From Candidatus Nitrosotenuis sp. (GTDB taxonomy: Archaea > Thermoproteota > Nitrososphaeria > Nitrososphaerales > Nitrosopumilaceae): a stretch of 9,024 nt of DNA. The stretch is taken from positions 1,100 through 10,123 of the forward strand of contig JAHEXS010000034.1 in NCBI GenBank assembly GCA_023252015.1. Reading direction: 5' to 3'. Shown piece by piece: positions 6,309-9,024 of this stretch. A program made the translations under genes and the position numbers. The notes beneath the pieces are model-generated. The model was given only the letters and a program-made list of their open reading frames with translations, made no database searches and had not been told where the DNA came from. Position 1 is the first letter of the stretch. The number at the start of each line of letters is the position of its first letter.

Positions 6309-6728
6309 TTAAAGCGGTTTTATCGCTGTGAGACCAACACTTGGATGATGTATTAGTGTGTATGAGAGAATCCACATGAAAAGATAAACGAATACATATG
6401 TGCCGATTCCAGTTGTAACTAACTTTTTCTTATCCGACGGAGGCAGTCCTATTCTCATTCCTTTTCCGATTACTGCAGAAACTACAAAAATTATAATCAT
6501 AAAGATAATCGAGGCCCATCTTCTTTCTTCGCCTTCAATTGGTTCAAAAAGAAATGTTGCAACAGCACCGCCTATGGCTGCAAGTCCTATACGAACCCAA
6601 AACAGTCTATCAAGCAGTCTTTTTCGTCGTGTTAGTTCATCTTCGGTATCAATTGGTTCAGTCTCCGGAATATCGCCATTTGTAGGATCGTTTGAATCAG
6701 GAGCCTTCTTCTTTGGGTGTTTTGTCAA
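6309..6728 (-). CDS. small three-helix membrane protein, EMC6-like
   Basis: 139 residues from TTG at 6728. A stop lies 9 bases further upstream and no ATG occurs before residue 77, so TTG is the only good start. The first 43 residues are charged and disordered (Lys/Pro/Asp/Glu), probably cytosolic, ending in an RRKRLLDRLFW basic segment. Three membrane helices follow at about 44-61, 71-88 and 105-125. A charged, glycine-containing loop (GKGMRIGLPPSDKKK) precedes the third. The third helix, with TTGIGTYVFVYLFMWILSY, and the spacing of the three helices resemble EMC6 (the ER membrane complex subunit), where the last helix reads similarly from TGG through FTYVLFWTFLY. Archaeal EMC6-like proteins have been proposed. 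This comparison is from memory and the identity is tentative. The gene heads the run of cobalamin genes and is divergent from RqcH. Confidence 0.8.
   Translation of the reverse strand: MTKHPKKKAPDSNDPTNGDIPETEPIDTEDELTRRKRLLDRLFWVRIGLAAIGGAVATFLFEPIEGEERRWASIIFMIIIFVVSAVIGKGMRIGLPPSDKKKLVTTGIGTYVFVYLFMWILSYTLIHHPSVGLTAIKPL
6316..6325 (-). promoter_or_regulatory. possible TATA element for cbiT
   Basis: Minus-strand CGATAAAACC is centred about 25 bp upstream of the cbiT ATG, inside the last codons of the preceding gene. The spacing suits a leaderless transcript. The match to a TATA box is modest. Confidence 0.3.
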
Positions 6729-6760
6729 TTAAATTTCTAGGTTGCCTCCGATTATCCTTG

Positions 6761-6768
6761 TTTAAAAT
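6761..6768 (-). promoter_or_regulatory. TATA element for the EMC6-like/cobalamin gene run
   Basis: Minus-strand ATTTTAAA is centred about 36 bp upstream of the TTG at 6728, predicting transcription from near 6739 and an 11-base leader. It is the best candidate promoter for the four-gene minus-strand run ending at 4184. Confidence 0.35.
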
Positions 6769-6804
6769 CTTTGGTCATAAGGCGTGTCTGCCGTATCAGT
6801 AGGA

Positions 6805-6812
6805 GTATATTT
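6805..6812 (+). promoter_or_regulatory. TATA element for rqcH
   Basis: GTATATTT is centred about 25 bp before the GTG at 6833, the standard archaeal TATA-to-start distance for a leaderless mRNA. It overlaps the alternative TTG start at 6812, which argues against that longer form. Confidence 0.5.
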
Positions 6813-6832
6813 TGGGTGTATGGGGATTACAT

Positions 6833-8761
6833 GTGACACTAGCTGGAATCGAGTTACGCTATCTTGTAAATGAAATATCAAAAACAACTGATGGCTACTA
6901 TGTAAGTAACATCTATGGGATAAACCGCGAAAGCATACTTTTCAAGCTTCATCACCCTGAAAGGCCTGACCTGTTCTTGGTTTTGTCTACAATTGGCATG
7001 TGGCTAACTAACATCAAAATTGATCAAATTGAAGATAACAAGTTGGTAAAGCGACTGCGAGATGATCTTGCAAGATTAAAGATTACAAAGATAGAACAGA
7101 TTGAAGTTGAAAGAATAGCTTATCTTACATTTAGTGGATTTGACAAAGAATTTGTTTTAATTTGTGAATTTTTTGGAGATGGAAACATCATACTTTGCAA
7201 CAAACAAATGAAAATTTTGGCATTATTGCATTCAATTGAGGTAAGGCATAGAGAGCTTCACGTAGGTGTGACATATACTCCACCACCACTAAATGGATTG
7301 AATGTTTTTGAGATAAATGAAAAAGATTTTCAAGAGATTTCTTCTGTGTCAACTCCTGTTATCAAGTGGGTGGGCAGAACACTTGGATTGCCTGCAAAAT
7401 ATGTAGAAGAAATCATAAGCACGGCAAAAATAGATCCAAATACACCTGGACGCAATCTTACAAATGAAAACATTACGACAATAATTGATGTAACGAATAA
7501 TCTGGTTCACAAAGTTGCAGGTGGTGATCACCAACCATTCATAGTCAAAACTGAAAAAGGCTTTGACGTTTATCCTATCCAGATAAGTACTACACAAAGC
7601 CAAGAACGCACAGAAACTCCAACATTCATGGAGGGATTGGACAAAGTATTTTCTGAAATGCTGCTTGACGGTGGCAAGATTACACAGAGTAGTTCTTTAG
7701 ATAAAAAAATCAACGAATTGCAAAGCAAAATTGACGAACAAGACAAGGCAATACTACTTGTCAAAGAAAGATCTGAGAGTATCACAAAAATTGCAAAATC
7801 ACTCTTTGAGTTTCCATCTAGAGGAATAACAACAGTTACCGATCCTTACGCAATAGAAAAACTAAGGGAGCAAAACGCAGAACTTGTAAAAGAAAAAGGA
7901 CTTGTTTATATAAAAATTGGAGACGAAAAAGTCCAAATAAAATCAGACTCGTCAATTCCTGCTATTGCATCCACATTGTTTGATGAGTCAAAACGCCAAT
8001 CTTCAGCAACAGAATCAATAGAATTTCTAAAAAGAAAAAATCAAAAAGAAATCCAAAGACTCAGAGCACAAATAGATACAGCAAAAGAATATGTCACATA
8101 CACTCAAGTACAAAAGAAAAATTGGCATGAACGATACAGGTGGTTTTACACTTCAGATGGGTTATTAGCAATCGGTGGAAGGGATTCTTCATCAAATTCC
8201 GCAATCATTAGAAAACACCTTGGGAGAAATGACAAGGTATTTCATGCGGAAATTTTTGGCTCGCCATTTTTCATACTAAAAGATACAACTGATCCAATTC
8301 CATTTGACTCGTTAAATGAAGTAGCACACGCGACAGTTTGTTTTAGCAGGGCGTGGAGAGAGGCAATGTATGGAATGAGCGCATATTGGATTAACCCAGA
8401 TCAAGTAAAAAAGGCGGCTCCAAGCGGACAGTTTCTAACAAGGGGTTCCTTCGTACTGGAAGGACAAAAGAATTTTGTCAAGATTTCAACACTAAAACTA
8501 GCAGTTGGAATACTAAAGGAAAATAATTATCACATGATTACATGTGGTCCGCTTGAACCGATAAAGAAAAAATGCATTTGTTATGCAGTAATTGAGCCAG
8601 GCGGAGCAGAAATGGCTGACACTGCAAAAAAAATTAGAGCTGATTTTGTTAGAGTGCAAGAAGACATTGTGGCACGATTCACTGTGGATGATTTTGTCCG
8701 TGTGCTTCCGGCAGGTACAAGTCACGTAACAGAAGTAGTTCAGAAAAAGGATGAGCAATAA
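6833..8761 (+). CDS. rqcH: RqcH (NEMF/Rqc2 homologue), ribosome-associated quality control
   Basis: 642 residues from GTG at 6833; a TTG at 6812 would add seven. I prefer GTG because a TATA box lies about 25 bp before it and the conserved family start (TLAGIELRYLV) follows directly. RqcH binds peptidyl-tRNA-obstructed large ribosomal subunits and, in bacteria and eukaryotes, recruits tRNA to add C-terminal alanine tails to stalled chains. Order of domains: NFACT-N (about 1-170, with GDGNIIL and GVTYTPPP); a helix-hairpin-helix-like segment (IKWVGRTLGLPAKYVEEI, 177-194); charged coiled-coil stretches (about 288-325 and 395-420); NFACT-R (about 430-550, with RWFYTSDGLLAIGGRDSSSN, AWREA, QVKKAAPSGQFL and GSFVLEG); and an archaeal-type C-terminal domain ending in RVLPAGTSHV. 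The Asp-Arg pair of NFACT-N important for tRNA recruitment in bacterial RqcH appears as Glu-Arg (E93-R94). The gene overlaps the next by 11 bases. Confidence 0.94.
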   Translation: MTLAGIELRYLVNEISKTTDGYYVSNIYGINRESILFKLHHPERPDLFLVLSTIGMWLTNIKIDQIEDNKLVKRLRDDLARLKITKIEQIEVERIAYLTFSGFDKEFVLICEFFGDGNIILCNKQMKILALLHSIEVRHRELHVGVTYTPPPLNGLNVFEINEKDFQEISSVSTPVIKWVGRTLGLPAKYVEEIISTAKIDPNTPGRNLTNENITTIIDVTNNLVHKVAGGDHQPFIVKTEKGFDVYPIQISTTQSQERTETPTFMEGLDKVFSEMLLDGGKITQSSSLDKKINELQSKIDEQDKAILLVKERSESITKIAKSLFEFPSRGITTVTDPYAIEKLREQNAELVKEKGLVYIKIGDEKVQIKSDSSIPAIASTLFDESKRQSSATESIEFLKRKNQKEIQRLRAQIDTAKEYVTYTQVQKKNWHERYRWFYTSDGLLAIGGRDSSSNSAIIRKHLGRNDKVFHAEIFGSPFFILKDTTDPIPFDSLNEVAHATVCFSRAWREAMYGMSAYWINPDQVKKAAPSGQFLTRGSFVLEGQKNFVKISTLKLAVGILKENNYHMITCGPLEPIKKKCICYAVIEPGGAEMADTAKKIRADFVRVQEDIVARFTVDDFVRVLPAGTSHVTEVVQKKDEQ

Positions 8762-9024
8762 ACCAAAATTTCTAGCAGACGCAATGCTTGGAAACATTGC
8801 AAGAAAGCTTCGATTGCTTGGGTTTGATTGCAAGTATTTTGCAACAATTAAAGATGATCAGTTATTATTAATTGCAAAAAACGAAAATCGAATTCTTATT
8901 ACAAGAGATCATGAAATTACAAACATTTGCAAAAAGCAAAATATATTCGCAATAGATCTGTTCATTACAGATGAAATGAGTCAAATTGTCGAAATTTGCA
9001 AAAAAATAAACCTCAACAAATGTA
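8751..9024 (+). CDS. Mut7-C/PIN-like predicted RNase (partial, cut at window end)
   Basis: 91 codons are visible, open to the right edge; full family members are about 150 residues. The start KFLADAMLGNIARKLRLLG (6-24) is the hallmark of the Mut7-C domain, a PIN-like fold that often ends in a zinc ribbon. DDQLLLIAKNENRILITRD (35-53) supplies the rest of the core. D10, D35/D36 and D53 are the expected acidic metal-binding positions, so the predicted activity is metal-dependent RNA cleavage. The C-terminal zinc-ribbon cysteines expected in many members would lie beyond 9024. The ATG at 8751 overlaps the end of rqcH by 11 bases, which suggests cotranscription and translational coupling. Substrate unknown. 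Confidence 0.88.
   Translation, partial: MSNKPKFLADAMLGNIARKLRLLGFDCKYFATIKDDQLLLIAKNENRILITRDHEITNICKKQNIFAIDLFITDEMSQIVEICKKINLNKC

Noticed and set aside
6400..6732. Plus-strand open frame of 110 codons opposite the three-helix membrane protein
   Set aside because: The minus frame has a consistent membrane topology and operon position. The plus frame is Ser/Pro/Ile-rich with no motif and would end at the shared promoter region.
6812..6832. TTG at 6812 as the rqcH start
   Set aside because: It overlaps the TATA-like GTATATTT, and the GTG at 6833 has ideal spacing and fits the family N-terminus.
6729..6832. Cobalamin riboswitch ahead of the cobalamin gene run
   Set aside because: The gap is about 100 bases and holds two promoters; I see no B12-box-like conserved element, and these riboswitches are essentially bacterial.

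Overview
The window looks like a stretch of the chromosome of an ammonia-oxidising archaeon (Nitrososphaerota/Thaumarchaeota, Nitrosopumilus-like). The reasons are: an AT-rich sequence; a CdvB/ESCRT-III division protein; a secreted protein with a PEFG-CTERM-like tail (here PEFN); a family 5 (UDGb) uracil-DNA glycosylase; archaeal RqcH; a cobalamin (corrin ring) methyltransferase cluster; and start codons lying about 26 bp behind TATA-like boxes with no Shine-Dalgarno sequence, as expected of leaderless archaeal mRNAs. The assignment rests on protein features read by eye, not on a database search.

Layout. Positions 1-422 are very AT-rich and mostly non-coding, with one clean 8-bp hairpin and possibly the last codons of a gene cut by the window edge. 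Positions 423-1130 (minus) encode a membrane-anchored surface protein whose C-terminal half resembles phage/virus structural beta domains. It diverges, apparently from a shared TATA element, from a secreted DOMON/CBM9-like protein with a sorting-signal tail (1212-2009, plus), which overlaps the UDGb gene (1984-2658, plus). A CdvB paralogue (2688-3338, minus) converges on UDGb. A glutamate-racemase-fold protein (3448-4200, plus) has serine in place of both catalytic cysteines.

From 6728 down to 4184 on the minus strand four closely packed genes form a likely operon: a small three-helix membrane protein that resembles EMC6, then CbiT, CbiL/CobI and CbiF/CobM. The last three work on consecutive parts of corrin ring synthesis: C20 methylation, C11 methylation, and C15 methylation with C12 decarboxylation. 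On the opposite strand RqcH (6833-8761, ribosome-associated quality control) is followed by an overlapping Mut7-C/PIN-like predicted nuclease that runs off the window at 9024.

The points most worth following are the Ser/Ser racemase homologue, the EMC6-like protein divergent from RqcH, the RqcH-nuclease coupling, and the pair of divergent surface proteins with a shared promoter. I see no mobile element, CRISPR array, tRNA or rRNA.
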